From Hyphomicrobiales bacterium (GTDB taxonomy: Bacteria > Pseudomonadota > Alphaproteobacteria > Rhizobiales > Devosiaceae): 41,964 nucleotides of DNA. Location of the stretch: positions 1 to 41,964 of the forward strand of contig JALSII010000057.1 of NCBI GenBank assembly GCA_026981645.1, given 5' to 3'. Within the stretch, counting starts at the first letter, position 1. Every line of letters begins with the position of its first letter. The notes under the pieces are model-generated. The model had not been told where the DNA came from and did not search any database. It saw nothing but the letters and a program-made list of their open reading frames with translations. Below, in pieces: positions 16,947 to 26,663 of the stretch. A program made the translations under genes and the position numbers.

Positions 16947-17924
16947 ATGAACTGGATAAACAACGTCGTTCGCCCCAAAATCCGTTCGTTTCTGAATAAA
17001 AAGGAAACGCCGGACAATCTGTGGGTCAAATGCCCCGTATCCGGGGAAATGGTATTTTACAAAGACCTTGAGGCCAACCAGTGGGTAGTGCCCGGTTCAG
17101 GTCATCACATGCGCATCAAGGGTCGTGACCGGCTGGCCAGTTTTTTTGACGGCGGGGTTTACGAGGAAATTTCCATGCCTGAGGTCGCCCACGACCCGTT
17201 GAAGTTCCGCGACACCAAGCGCTATTCTGACCGTTTGCGCGATAATCGCAACAAAACCGGAATGGAGGACGCGGTACTTGCCGGAGAGGGCCATGTGCTG
17301 GGTCATAAAATTGTCGCCTGTGTGCAGGATTTTGATTTTATGGGCGGCTCGCTCGGCATGGCCGCCGGGGAAGCCATCATCACCGCCATGGACCAGGCCC
17401 TTGCCCACAAGCTGCCCTTTGTCATGTTTGCCGCCTCGGGCGGCGCGCGCATGCAGGAGGGCGTGCTCTCGCTGATGCAGTTGCCGCGCACAACCGTTGC
17501 GGTGCAGCGCCTGCGCGAGGCACACCTGCCCTATATTGTTGTGCTCACCAACCCCACAACCGGGGGCGTTACCGCTTCGTACGCCATGCTTGGCGATGTT
17601 CAGATTGCCGAACCGGGAGCGCTGATAGGTTTTGCGGGCGCACGGGTCATTGAGCAGACAATCCGCGAGAAACTGCCCGAGGGGTTCCAGCGTTCAAAAT
17701 ATCTGCATGAGCACGGCATGCTCGACATGGTGGTGCACAGACACAACCTGCGCGATATCATCGGCTCGCTGGTGGGCATCCTGACCAAGCAGCCCATGTC
17801 AGAACAGTTTGCGTCCAAGCCACCTAAACCGGGGCTGGGTTCAGATGCTGAAGATCCTTCAACAGATGTCTCTGGTGATGATGATCTGCTGATTGCGCCA
17901 CCTGAGGCCGCCCACGCCGAGTGA
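16947..17924 (+). CDS. accD: Acetyl-CoA carboxylase carboxyltransferase subunit beta
   Basis: A 325-residue subunit of the carboxyltransferase that transfers CO2 from biotin to acetyl-CoA, the first step of fatty acid synthesis. The crotonase-fold core is clear: [39 protein letters not shown] and [12 protein letters not shown]. The N-terminal zinc ribbon has only Cys29; the other three positions are Ser32, Val48 and Ser51. This loss is common in rhizobial AccD and is not a sign of decay. The C-terminal tail is acidic and low complexity. The stop overlaps the GTG start of folC, the usual alphaproteobacterial accD-folC coupling. Confidence 0.97.
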   Translation: MNWINNVVRPKIRSFLNKKETPDNLWVKCPVSGEMVFYKDLEANQWVVPGSGHHMRIKGRDRLASFFDGGVYEEISMPEVAHDPLKFRDTKRYSDRLRDNRNKTGMEDAVLAGEGHVLGHKIVACVQDFDFMGGSLGMAAGEAIITAMDQALAHKLPFVMFAASGGARMQEGVLSLMQLPRTTVAVQRLREAHLPYIVVLTNPTTGGVTASYAMLGDVQIAEPGALIGFAGARVIEQTIREKLPEGFQRSKYLHEHGMLDMVVHRHNLRDIIGSLVGILTKQPMSEQFASKPPKPGLGSDAEDPSTDVSGDDDLLIAPPEAAHAE

Positions 17925-19219
17925 GTGAGACCGACAAGATCTTGCAGCGCCTGCTGAGGCTGCACCCCAACAAGCTGATTGACCTGAAACTGGATCGCAT
18001 TGAGCGTCTGCTTGAGGCTCTGGGGCGCCCACAGGAGCGCTTACCCTTGACGCTTCACGTGGCGGGGACCAATGGCAAAGGATCAACTATTGCCCATTTG
18101 CGCGCCTTTCTTGAAGCCGCAGGGAAAAAGGTTCACGTCTATACCTCCCCGCACCTTGTGCGTTTTAACGAGCGTATCCGGTTGGCCGGAAAACTGGTGA
18201 GCGACAAGGACCTCAATGAAGCCCTTACCCATTGCGAAAATCTGAACGGGGCCCGCCCCATAACCTATTTCGAGATTACCACAGCGGCGGCGTTTCATCT
18301 GTTTGCTAAAACACCTGCAGACTATCTGTTGCTCGAAGTGGGACTGGGCGGGCGTTTTGACGCCACCAATGTTGTTGACCGGCCGCTGGGCACCATCATT
18401 GCTCCGGTTTCGATGGACCATATGGAGTTTCTGGGGCGCGACCTCCAGACCATCGCAGCCGAAAAAGCTGGCATCCTTAAAACCGGCGCCCCGGCAGTCA
18501 TTGGCAGACAGGGCGATGAGGCGCGTGACGCCATTGAGGACGCGGCGGCAAAGCTGGGTATTCGCCCCCGGTTGTGGGGCCAGGACTTTGAAGCCTTCGA
18601 GCAACACGCAAAGCTCATCTATCAGGACGAAACCGGCCTTCTGGACCTGCCCCCCTCTGCCCTTGCCGGTTTTTTCCAAACTGAAAACGCCGGACTCGCC
18701 ATCGCCGCTGTGCGCTATTTCAACCTGCCCGTGAGCGATGCGCAGATCGCCGATGGCCTGAAAAATGTCAACTGGCCGGGCAGGCTGATGAAAATTACTG
18801 AAGGGGTTTTGCACCAACTTGTCCCCGCAGGCTGTGAACTGTGGCTGGACGGGGGACACAATGTAGCCGGAGGCAAGGCACTGGCCGGTGCATTCAAGTC
18901 ATTGCCGAAGGCAGACAAGCGCCCGCTGGTTCTGGTTTTTGGAACCTATTCCAACAAGGACGCGTCCGGGTTCCTGTCGGCATTCAAGGGAGTGGCAACA
19001 AGGGTCATCAGCGTGCCCATTGAAGGGGAGAGGTCAGCGTGGAAGCCTGCTGAACTGGCGCAACTGGCGCAGGAACTGGGCTTTAGGTCAGAGGCGGAAA
19101 CCAGTCTTGGCGCCGCTCTTAAGCAGGCAGCGACAACAAACAATGCCCGCATCGTTATCTGTGGCAGCCTACATCTGGCGGGCCAGTTTCTGGCCCAAAA
19201 CAAAACGCCGCCGAGCTAA
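17921..19219 (+). CDS. folC: Bifunctional dihydrofolate/folylpolyglutamate synthase
   Basis: A 432-residue Mur-ligase-type enzyme that adds glutamate to dihydropteroate and to reduced folates. The ATP loop is [12 protein letters not shown] at about residues 48-59. [14 protein letters not shown] is the substrate loop, and the Mur-ligase central signature [15 protein letters not shown] is intact. The C-terminal domain holds [15 protein letters not shown] 17921 overlaps the accD stop by 4 bases. The last codons overlap a hairpin that terminates trxA on the other strand. Confidence 0.95.
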   Translation: MSETDKILQRLLRLHPNKLIDLKLDRIERLLEALGRPQERLPLTLHVAGTNGKGSTIAHLRAFLEAAGKKVHVYTSPHLVRFNERIRLAGKLVSDKDLNEALTHCENLNGARPITYFEITTAAAFHLFAKTPADYLLLEVGLGGRFDATNVVDRPLGTIIAPVSMDHMEFLGRDLQTIAAEKAGILKTGAPAVIGRQGDEARDAIEDAAAKLGIRPRLWGQDFEAFEQHAKLIYQDETGLLDLPPSALAGFFQTENAGLAIAAVRYFNLPVSDAQIADGLKNVNWPGRLMKITEGVLHQLVPAGCELWLDGGHNVAGGKALAGAFKSLPKADKRPLVLVFGTYSNKDASGFLSAFKGVATRVISVPIEGERSAWKPAELAQLAQELGFRSEAETSLGAALKQAATTNNARIVICGSLHLAGQFLAQNKTPPS

Positions 19220-19237
19220 TTTTTAGCTCAGAGGCGT
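19195..19237 (-). terminator. Intrinsic terminator of trxA overlapping folC 3' end
   Basis: GAGCTAA/TTAGCTC around a 3-base loop, enlarged by an outer ACGCC/GGCGT stem, forms a hairpin that on the minus strand is followed by TTTTGTTTT. It lies 34 bases after the trxA stop and includes the folC stop codon. Confidence 0.6.
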
Positions 19238-19271
19238 TGATTGGGAAAACTTTACCCCAATATAAACGGGC

Positions 19272-19595
19272 TTAAGCTGCGTGGCCCTCAAGCCAGCTCG
19301 CCAGAGCGGCCTTGGGTGTGCCGGCACCGACTTTCATGTCGGCGGGCTCACCGTTCTTGAACAGAATCATTGTGGGGATGGAGCGCACACCATATTTTAT
19401 GGTGGTGTCCGGGTTCTCATCAATATTGAGCTTGGCGATCTTCACTTTTCCCGCCAGATCTGTAGAGAGTTCGTCCAGAATTGGCGCGATTGCCTTGCAG
19501 GGTCCGCACCATTCAGCCCAGAAATCAACCAGAACCGGGGTACTGGATTTGAGCACTTCATCGGAAAAATTGGTGTCGGTCACTTTTGTAGTCAT
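19272..19595 (-). CDS. trxA: Thioredoxin
   Basis: A 107-residue thioredoxin with the active-site motif WCGPCK in [16 protein letters not shown] at residues 24-39 and the cis-proline segment SIPTMILF. It reduces disulfides in cytosolic proteins. It lies downstream of addA in the usual alphaproteobacterial order addB-addA-trxA but is separated from addA by 77 bases, and may have its own promoter there (TATAAC-like -10 before an AAAGG ribosome binding site). Confidence 0.97.
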   Translation of the reverse strand: MTTKVTDTNFSDEVLKSSTPVLVDFWAEWCGPCKAIAPILDELSTDLAGKVKIAKLNIDENPDTTIKYGVRSIPTMILFKNGEPADMKVGAGTPKAALASWLEGHAA

Positions 19596-19672
19596 GGTCT
19601 TGGCCTTTCAGAGATACATTAGCAAATACTGTTATACACAATTAGAAAGAGTCGCTTCTGATTTCAAGGTGC

Positions 19673-22600
19673 CTATGAAAAAATGAATTTTTCAGTTGCG
19701 TCAAGTAGCATATCCCGCGGAAGAACCATCATATTCTCAGACGCCGTCCAATAGATTGCTGCGCTGATTTCCCTATCCGGGAACAGGCTCTCACAGGCAC
19801 GTAAATAAAGCCCCAACTGGCTGAGATAGGGCTGAGGGACTGCCTCAGGGGATTTAGCGGGTTCAGCATCAGACTTGAAATCCACTACCAGCATGCGCCC
19901 ATCATCCAGAATGACTCTATCTATACGGCCAATGATATGAACAGGTTTTCCGGCACGCGTTGCTTTAACGAACAGGGGGAGTTCGGCCCTTGAATTGGGG
20001 CCGAACAATTGCCCGGACTCCGGTCCGGACAATATATTGAGCGCCTTGGCCTCCAGATCCGCATGCAGTTTTTCCTGTCCTGGAAGCAGTTGCGCCAGTG
20101 CTTTTTTTGCCAGTGCCGGACGTTTGTCTTTCGCAACAGGTGCCAGGTGCTGCAACAGCAGGTGAATTGCGCTGCCGGCTTGCCTTGCGGTTGCGGGAGC
20201 ATCTTTTTGCAGTCTTTCAGCACCGGTGGCGAGCAATTGGGCGGGGTCAAAATCATGTTTGCCAACGCTTGAGGGGCGTATAATCTCAATTGTCTGCGGC
20301 GCAGGAACAGGACCTGGCAACTCCGGGGGCGCTTCACCCGAAGGAGTCATCTCTGTTTTGAGCGCTGGCTTGGGTTGCATTACTGTTTTGGGGTAGCACA
20401 GACCTTTTTGCTCCTCCCCCGCAATTTCCACTTCCTGGCAGTTTTCACTCAGGGCGTCGTGGACAGCTTCGTACCAACAGTGCTGTTTCATGGGAGCTTT
20501 TTTGGGCAGGTAGCCAGTGATATAAAGCTCATCTTCTGCCCGTGTCATGGCCACATAGAGCTTGCGCCAGTATTCAGCCGTTTGTTTTTCCAACTCGGCT
20601 TGAAGCATATATTCCGCCGTTTCGGGGGTGTGTTTCGCCTTGGCAGAAGCATGCACCAGCATCGGGGCGGGGGCGTCCTGAATATAGACCGGCCCGGTCC
20701 TGCTCATGCTTGCTGTTGCATCCGCCAGAATAACAATGGGAGCTTCAAGCCCCTTGGCGCCATGTACGCTCATCACCCGCACGCCGCCGCTACTGCTCTC
20801 GGACAGTTCGCGCTTTATGGAAATATCCCGCTTCCTGAGGCTGGCCAGAAAACCCTGAAGCGAGGGTTGTCCGGTTTGCTCATGGTTCAGAGCCAGGTCA
20901 AGAAACTCTCCAATGACATCATCGATTTCTTCTCCGAGGCGTGCATGGAACTGTTTCAGCCCACCATCGGCAAACAGGACGGAGGCGAAAAATTCATAAG
21001 GCCGGTCAAAGTCCAGCTTCGCCCGCCAATTCTGCAATCTCTCAAAAGCTTTTGCAGCCCAGGTAAACTCATCGGCATGACGGACCAGCCTGTGCCACAG
21101 GCTTTCCTTGCCGCGCCCGATGCATAATTTCTCCAACTGGTCTTCGCCAAGCCCGAAAAGCGGGGAGCACAGAAGTGTGGCGAGTGCCAGGTCATCGTAT
21201 GGGCTGAGCAGAACATCCCCAAGCACCAACAGGTCACGGACCACGATATGATCAGTCACCGGCAACTGGTCAGCGCCAGGCGTTGGTACACCAGCCTGTT
21301 TAAGTGCCCGGATTATTTCCTTGAATGCGGCTCTGCGCGCCTGCACCAGAATAAGAATGTCCTCGGCCCTCACTGCCCGTCCGCGGGCCGCCAATGGTCT
21401 TTCACTGTCCAGCCAGTGCCGTATTTGTGCAGCGATGCGCTCAGCCAGCAGGCGCGGTGCAGTTTTGAGGCCGGTTGCTGGTTCGAGGGGCCATTCATCG
21501 GACTTTTCGCTATCCTCCTCCATTGTAACCGGGGGCCATAATGTGACAGTGCCACCCTTGTCGAGCCGGGCGCTTTCATGGGCGATGGGCTGTTCAAAAG
21601 AAAGCAGGGCATCGCGGATGTCGGCCCGTTTGCAAACCAGATCTACCGCTTTCAATATATTTTCAAGGGTGCGAAAGCTGGCGCGAAAACGGAGATTTTC
21701 CCAGGGCTTTTTTGCACTTAATGCGCGCAGGCCCAACTCGCTTCCCGTTTGAGCGAACAGCGCCGGATCTGCTCCCTGAAAAGAGTAGATGGATTGCTTT
21801 TCATCCCCCACGGCGAACAGGGTGCGTGGCCGCTCAACCGCGCTGTCTCCGTCATAAAAATCATCAACCAGCAGTTTGACGACGCTCCACTGGCCCGGAT
21901 TTGTGTCCTGACTTTCATCAACCAGGATGTGGGTGATAGCGCTGTCGAGCTTGTAACGCACCCAATCGGCACTGCCCCTGCTTGCCAGCAACGCCTCGAA
22001 GCGGTTTATCAGATCGTCAAAGTCCAGTCTTCCGGTGCGCTGTTTTTCCCGTTCATAACGCATCTGGATAGCTGCCATGACATCAAGCAATGCCTCGGAG
22101 CGCTCAACAAGCTGCGCTTTGGTCAGCAGAGCGATGGCCTCAGCGAGCCGCTCGGCTTCTGCCTGCATGGCATCGGCCAGAGCCGGATCCTTGTCCTGAA
22201 TTATTTTTTTGGCAACGGCGCGTTTGGAGAGGGTTCCGTCCTGATTAAGAAAGACGGTGCACAGGTTTTCAAAGCCGGGTTGTGGCCAGTTGAGGCGCGC
22301 CAGCTTGTCCTCAAAACGAGAGCGGGCAGGGTCGGGCGGGGTCAGTTCAAAAACCCGGCTGGCCAGTTGCTCGGAAAAAACCGAGTTGTTTTCAGCATCT
22401 CTCAAAACTTGCGCGCTGGTTATCGGCTTTTTCAGACCCAGAAGCGCCCAAAGGTTTTTTTTGCTCATGGAGGGGTTGGCAAGCACGGCCCTGAGTTCAC
22501 GGCCCGCCCCAAGGGCTCCATTCACAGCTTCCTCGATGTGCTTGTCGCTCATAAGCATGAACAGGGTCGCTACCGCGTCGGCCACTTGGCTGTCACCGGA

Positions 22601-23119
22601 CAGGCCTTCAGACAGCACCGCATCGCGGGCTGCCCGCACCATCTCTGTCTGCTCAAATTCCTCGATGACACTGAAATCAACCGGCACGCCAGCCTCAATG
22701 GGAAAACGATGCAGCGCCGCTTCGCAAAAAGCGTGAATGGTACTGATTTTCAGCCCGCCGGGGGTTTCAAGCGCTGTAGCAAACAGAGTTCGCGCCAGCA
22801 GTATTTTTTCCCGCGAAGGCGCCTGGCCCGAGATTGCTTTGAGGTCGGCTTCAAGACTCTGTTCGTCGCGCAAGGCCCAGGCGCTCAACCTGTCAGCAAC
22901 CCGCTGCTGCATTTCCGCCGCTGCCGCCTTGGCGTAGGTGAGGCACAGAATATTTTGAGGAGGCACGCCACTGAGCAGCAGGCGCAGAACGCGTTCGGTC
23001 AGTATGTGGGTTTTGCCCGAGCCCGCATTTGCTGAAACCCAGACCGAGTGTTCAGGGTGCCCGGCGGCCGATTGTTTGGCGATGGTGTCCTGCGTGGGCC
23101 TGACAGCGCGCTCGTTCAT
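19673..23119 (-). CDS. addA: Double-strand break repair helicase-nuclease AddA
   Basis: An 1148-residue UvrD-type helicase with a C-terminal nuclease, the motor subunit of the alphaproteobacterial AddAB enzyme that resects double-strand breaks for RecA. Motif I is VSANAGSGKTHILTERVL, motif II LVDESQDTNPGQW, and later motifs include VGDEKQSIYSFQGADP and VMSVHGAKGLEAPIVIL. The nuclease domain shows GRIDRVILDDGRMLVVDFKS, with the Asp and DFK residues, and YLSQLGLYL. The start overlaps the addB stop by 4 bases. Length and motifs are complete. Confidence 0.97.
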   Translation of the reverse strand: MNERAVRPTQDTIAKQSAAGHPEHSVWVSANAGSGKTHILTERVLRLLLSGVPPQNILCLTYAKAAAAEMQQRVADRLSAWALRDEQSLEADLKAISGQAPSREKILLARTLFATALETPGGLKISTIHAFCEAALHRFPIEAGVPVDFSVIEEFEQTEMVRAARDAVLSEGLSGDSQVADAVATLFMLMSDKHIEEAVNGALGAGRELRAVLANPSMSKKNLWALLGLKKPITSAQVLRDAENNSVFSEQLASRVFELTPPDPARSRFEDKLARLNWPQPGFENLCTVFLNQDGTLSKRAVAKKIIQDKDPALADAMQAEAERLAEAIALLTKAQLVERSEALLDVMAAIQMRYEREKQRTGRLDFDDLINRFEALLASRGSADWVRYKLDSAITHILVDESQDTNPGQWSVVKLLVDDFYDGDSAVERPRTLFAVGDEKQSIYSFQGADPALFAQTGSELGLRALSAKKPWENLRFRASFRTLENILKAVDLVCKRADIRDALLSFEQPIAHESARLDKGGTVTLWPPVTMEEDSEKSDEWPLEPATGLKTAPRLLAERIAAQIRHWLDSERPLAARGRAVRAEDILILVQARRAAFKEIIRALKQAGVPTPGADQLPVTDHIVVRDLLVLGDVLLSPYDDLALATLLCSPLFGLGEDQLEKLCIGRGKESLWHRLVRHADEFTWAAKAFERLQNWRAKLDFDRPYEFFASVLFADGGLKQFHARLGEEIDDVIGEFLDLALNHEQTGQPSLQGFLASLRKRDISIKRELSESSSGGVRVMSVHGAKGLEAPIVILADATASMSRTGPVYIQDAPAPMLVHASAKAKHTPETAEYMLQAELEKQTAEYWRKLYVAMTRAEDELYITGYLPKKAPMKQHCWYEAVHDALSENCQEVEIAGEEQKGLCYPKTVMQPKPALKTEMTPSGEAPPELPGPVPAPQTIEIIRPSSVGKHDFDPAQLLATGAERLQKDAPATARQAGSAIHLLLQHLAPVAKDKRPALAKKALAQLLPGQEKLHADLEAKALNILSGPESGQLFGPNSRAELPLFVKATRAGKPVHIIGRIDRVILDDGRMLVVDFKSDAEPAKSPEAVPQPYLSQLGLYLRACESLFPDREISAAIYWTASENMMVLPRDMLLDATEKFIFS

Positions 23120-26100
23120 GGTCCGACCTCGCTGCCATCAGTTTCGCTCCACTCGTCGGTGCGCGCCAGATGGTCGTAAGGGCCGGCAAAGTTCTGGTTG
23201 GCTTTGGGCATCAGGCGGGGGGACATTTCCAGATTGTCCCGCAGCAACAGAGCGGCCACATGGCCTGAAAAACGCCGGTGGAGTTCATCAACCGCCTCTT
23301 GCAGGCCCTGTCCCTTTTTCAGCGCAAAGGGCGTCAACTCGAAGGCTTTGGGACCGGCCCCTATTTTGATGTAGGTCAGAGCATGAGCAGGGGCCATCTC
23401 CCCCCCTTCAAAACCGGCTTCCCGAACAATCAGCGCTTCGAGCAAAAGCTGGGGCGCCAGAAAGGAGAGCATTTCTTTTGACGTAGGTAGGGAGCCGGTC
23501 TTGAAATCAAAAATTTCAAAACCACCCGCTTTCAGCAAATCGATACGGTCGGCGCGGCCGGTCAGGGTGATTGTCTCCCCCTCGACCGGAAAACTCCACA
23601 TCAGGTTCTTTTCGGCAAAGCGTTTTTCAACCCTGGCGGCACGGGCGCGCTCGAAGCTCAGATATCCTTCAGAAGCCGCCCGGAAACGGCGCAGCCAGAT
23701 GTCGCGCCGGTCTGGGAATTCATCCAGTACACAAAAGGCTTTGGCGGCGAGTTCATCAAGGCGCAACTGGGCGTCTTTATCCAAGGGGTCATGGTTATTG
23801 ACGACAAATTTTTCAAAAATTTCATGAATGAAGGAGCCCCGCTCACGCGCGCCCAACTCTTGCCCCAGCGGGTCAATCGGCCTGAGCCCAAGCACATGCC
23901 TGGCGTAAAGATCAAAGGGAGAGCGAAACAGGGTTTCAACCTCGGTGATTGAGAGCTTTCTGGGGCGCAGATGCGCCGGTGGTTTGGGGGCAGGGCGCTT
24001 CGCCGGACGGGGCGGGCCCATCTCGTCCAGCCGGTGGGCGAGATTGAGCCACCTTTCAGCGCGTCCATGCATGTCACCGGCAAGTTTTTCCCCGGCAAAA
24101 CCGGCCAGCCGCTGCACAAGGCGCGAGGAAATAGCCGGGCTGGTTCCGATGCGCCCGGACCAGGCCAACAGCACCTCTTCATTACCAAGTGCCATTTCAA
24201 AATCATGGGCGGCAAGACCATGCTGGCGCTCGGGCGGCTCCAGCCCCACGCCCAGACGCATACCCCGGCTGAGCCATGGTCCGGGGTCCGCAACTTCGGG
24301 CCAGATCCCTTCATTCAGGCCGCACAAAATCATCAGGTCAGAGGATTGAAGCCGGGCTTCAAGCCTGCCCCAGATTGAAATGCCCGGATGTCCTCCGGGA
24401 CGGGCACGCACGCTTTGCCCTGCCATCAGAACCTCAAGCGCCACTGAGGCAGAATGGGGCGAGAGCATAGGCCCCGGCGGCGGGGTTTCCACCAGCGCAC
24501 GGCACCAGTTTCCAAGCTCTTCAGCTCCGGGCAATTGAGAGGTCAGAGAATTTTCTTCAGGCTCTGAGAGCCGCCCTATGCAGTCGTTAAGTGCTGTGGC
24601 CAGTTGGCTTGATGTAAAGCTTTCCCGATTGAAGAGGGCCAGAACCGGGTTCAATGCGACCTCCAATTCCTCAAGCAGTCCGGCCAGACGGGCGCCCTCT
24701 TTTTTGTTGAGCCGCTTTTGCGTATGGGGCATATTGTTCTTGAGGTTTTGCTCAAGCAGAGTTCCAAGACCGGCAAAACCAGCCAGCGGTCGTTGTCCCC
24801 GCAGCAAAGCAAACTCGAGCAAATCTGCCATCCGGGCAATTTCGGCGCGGGTTTTCCCCAGAGTCACATGGCGGTTGCGCAAAAGCGCCATCAGATCAAC
24901 CGGCGCAATGCGGTTTGCAACCAGCGACAATATCTGTCTGGCCAGACGTCCTGCACGAGACTGAAACAGGGGGGTGCCTGCGGCATCATCAATCTTAATA
25001 TCAAACCGTCTGAGTTCGGCAATGATGCGGCGGGCAAGATTGCGGTCGGGCGTTATGATGCCAACGGTTTTGTCTTGCGCCAGCTTGTCCCGGGCGGCCA
25101 GCGCAATTGCCCTTGCCTCAATCTGTTCGTTTGGCGCCTGGAGCATGGAAATTCCCGCGAGCGCCTTTTGAAGCTCCTCATCCTCAAACGCACTCCTGGC
25201 TGAACTCCAGTTTTTTGTCTCGGAAGCCAGCGCCAGCGCCTGCCGGACAATTCCGGTTCTAACCGCAGGAGCTGCCCCCCCAAGTTCGGGCACGGATTGA
25301 GGCAGCCGTTCCAGCCGGTTCAACAACCGTATCAGTCCATATTGGGGATGACCGTGAGGGTTGTGGTTCTGGTTGCACAGAGCCTTGAATGTCGCTTCCG
25401 CGAGAGATGTGTCAAGTCCGGGCAGCACCAGTGCGCCTCGGGGCAGGCCCGTAATGGTTTTTAGCAGTTTGGCAGTGGCGGGGAGAGAACCGGTGGACCC
25501 CGCGGCAATGACCGGCCTGTCCCCAAATTTCATTTCAAGGGTTTGTGCCTGTTCTGCCAGCCTCAAATTACGCAGGGTTGCACCATCAATCCGGTCACGC
25601 TGGGCAAGAATATCAGGCCAGGCAGTCAGGGCAATTTCCAGAAACTCAAGGGTCTGAAGCCACCTGCCTGAGAGTTCATTGGGCACAACAGAACGAATTT
25701 TTGTCGCGGGCACACCTTCGATTTCAAAGTCATCAATCAGACGGGCCAGGGAATCCGCAAGGTTGAGCACATGGGCCGGGTTGACAGGAAAGCCGTCAGC
25801 TTCACTAACGGCCGGTTGCGCCCGGAGCCACTTCTCCACCAGTTCGCTGAGCAGGAAGCGGCGCATCATCTCCGATACGGGAATTGGATGGGGAACTGTC
25901 TCCTCCTCATCCAGAAACGGCTCTTCCTCTTTGTCCTCGCCGCCAAAGGTGCGAATATCGGGTAAAAATGTTCCCCCGCCCAGTGCATCTGCAAAGGCCT
26001 CAGAAAGCGCAAGGCGCGCCCGTCGAGTGGGCAGAAAAATCGTGACATCCGTGAGCCAGAAGGGGCCGGAGCGCGGCCAGCCGCCCAGCAGGGGCCCTTC

Positions 26101-26169
26101 AAGCACCCCCTCGACCAGCGTGGGCAGAAAACGTGCGTGAGGAGGAATGGAAAAGACGTTTTCTCTCAT
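23116..26169 (-). CDS. addB: Double-strand break repair protein AddB
   Basis: A 1017-residue partner of AddA with an inactive helicase-like N-terminal part and a C-terminal RecB-like nuclease. The N-terminus RENVFSIPPHARFLPTLVEG is characteristic of alphaproteobacterial AddB, so ATG 26169 is preferred over a 51-codon longer frame; it also gives an ATGA overlap with tsaE. The nuclease part carries GARERGSFIHEIFEKFV, TGRADRIDLL and FEIFDFKTGSLP followed by PQLLLEALI. In many alphaproteobacteria a sugar nucleotidyltransferase and a kinase gene sit between tsaE and addB; here they are absent. Confidence 0.95.
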   Translation of the reverse strand: MRENVFSIPPHARFLPTLVEGVLEGPLLGGWPRSGPFWLTDVTIFLPTRRARLALSEAFADALGGGTFLPDIRTFGGEDKEEEPFLDEEETVPHPIPVSEMMRRFLLSELVEKWLRAQPAVSEADGFPVNPAHVLNLADSLARLIDDFEIEGVPATKIRSVVPNELSGRWLQTLEFLEIALTAWPDILAQRDRIDGATLRNLRLAEQAQTLEMKFGDRPVIAAGSTGSLPATAKLLKTITGLPRGALVLPGLDTSLAEATFKALCNQNHNPHGHPQYGLIRLLNRLERLPQSVPELGGAAPAVRTGIVRQALALASETKNWSSARSAFEDEELQKALAGISMLQAPNEQIEARAIALAARDKLAQDKTVGIITPDRNLARRIIAELRRFDIKIDDAAGTPLFQSRAGRLARQILSLVANRIAPVDLMALLRNRHVTLGKTRAEIARMADLLEFALLRGQRPLAGFAGLGTLLEQNLKNNMPHTQKRLNKKEGARLAGLLEELEVALNPVLALFNRESFTSSQLATALNDCIGRLSEPEENSLTSQLPGAEELGNWCRALVETPPPGPMLSPHSASVALEVLMAGQSVRARPGGHPGISIWGRLEARLQSSDLMILCGLNEGIWPEVADPGPWLSRGMRLGVGLEPPERQHGLAAHDFEMALGNEEVLLAWSGRIGTSPAISSRLVQRLAGFAGEKLAGDMHGRAERWLNLAHRLDEMGPPRPAKRPAPKPPAHLRPRKLSITEVETLFRSPFDLYARHVLGLRPIDPLGQELGARERGSFIHEIFEKFVVNNHDPLDKDAQLRLDELAAKAFCVLDEFPDRRDIWLRRFRAASEGYLSFERARAARVEKRFAEKNLMWSFPVEGETITLTGRADRIDLLKAGGFEIFDFKTGSLPTSKEMLSFLAPQLLLEALIVREAGFEGGEMAPAHALTYIKIGAGPKAFELTPFALKKGQGLQEAVDELHRRFSGHVAALLLRDNLEMSPRLMPKANQNFAGPYDHLARTDEWSETDGSEVGP

Positions 26170-26663
26170 GGGGCGGCCGGAAACTCTGCGGCGACTTTGG
26201 CCAGATCCTGCGCTCTGGATGACGAAGTAACCCGAATGAGACGCCCCTCCCCGGAGGCGGGGATGTCCAGTGAAACCGTCAAATGCGCCATATTGTTCAA
26301 CATCGGGGCCCGTTCCGCCCACTCCACAACAACCACCGTTTCAGGGTTGTCAAAAAGACCCAGTTCTTCCAGTTCCTCCTGTTTTTCAAACCGAAAGATA
26401 TCCGCATGCAGGACCGACCAGTCCGCTTTTTCCCCCTTTCCCTCATAGGGCAGGACAAGCGGGAAACTGGGTGAGGGAATTTCCAGTCCGGGCTGGTTGA
26501 GAATTTTGCGGATCATGGCCCGGGCAAGAAGGCTTTTGCCGGCCCCCAGCCCACCGTTAAGCAGAACAATGTCGCCTTTTGAGATCAGACCCGCCAGAGC
26601 CTGACCAAGTTTTTGGGTTTGTTTTTCGCTAACGGCAAAAATCGTGACCGCTGCATCAGACAT
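26166..26663 (-). CDS. tsaE: tRNA threonylcarbamoyladenosine biosynthesis ATPase TsaE
   Basis: A 165-residue P-loop protein (LLNGGLGAGKSLLARAMI) with the family segments SPSFPLVLPYEG, HADIFRFE and EWAERAP. TsaE works with TsaB and TsaD to make the t6A base modification of tRNAs reading ANN codons. Start ATG 26663 is chosen from the GAGAG upstream; a GTG two codons earlier is possible. It overlaps the divL stop and is itself overlapped by addB. In several rhizobia TsaE is fused to or followed by an AmgK-like kinase; here it is a stand-alone protein. Confidence 0.93.
   Translation of the reverse strand: MSDAAVTIFAVSEKQTQKLGQALAGLISKGDIVLLNGGLGAGKSLLARAMIRKILNQPGLEIPSPSFPLVLPYEGKGEKADWSVLHADIFRFEKQEELEELGLFDNPETVVVVEWAERAPMLNNMAHLTVSLDIPASGEGRLIRVTSSSRAQDLAKVAAEFPAAP

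Noticed and set aside
16947..17110. AccD zinc ribbon loss as evidence of a pseudogene
   Set aside because: The remainder of the protein is intact and, to my knowledge, rhizobial AccD proteins normally lack these cysteines.
21749..23035. Plus-strand frame of 428 codons
   Set aside because: It lies wholly inside addA on the opposite strand, in a region where addA has intact helicase motifs.
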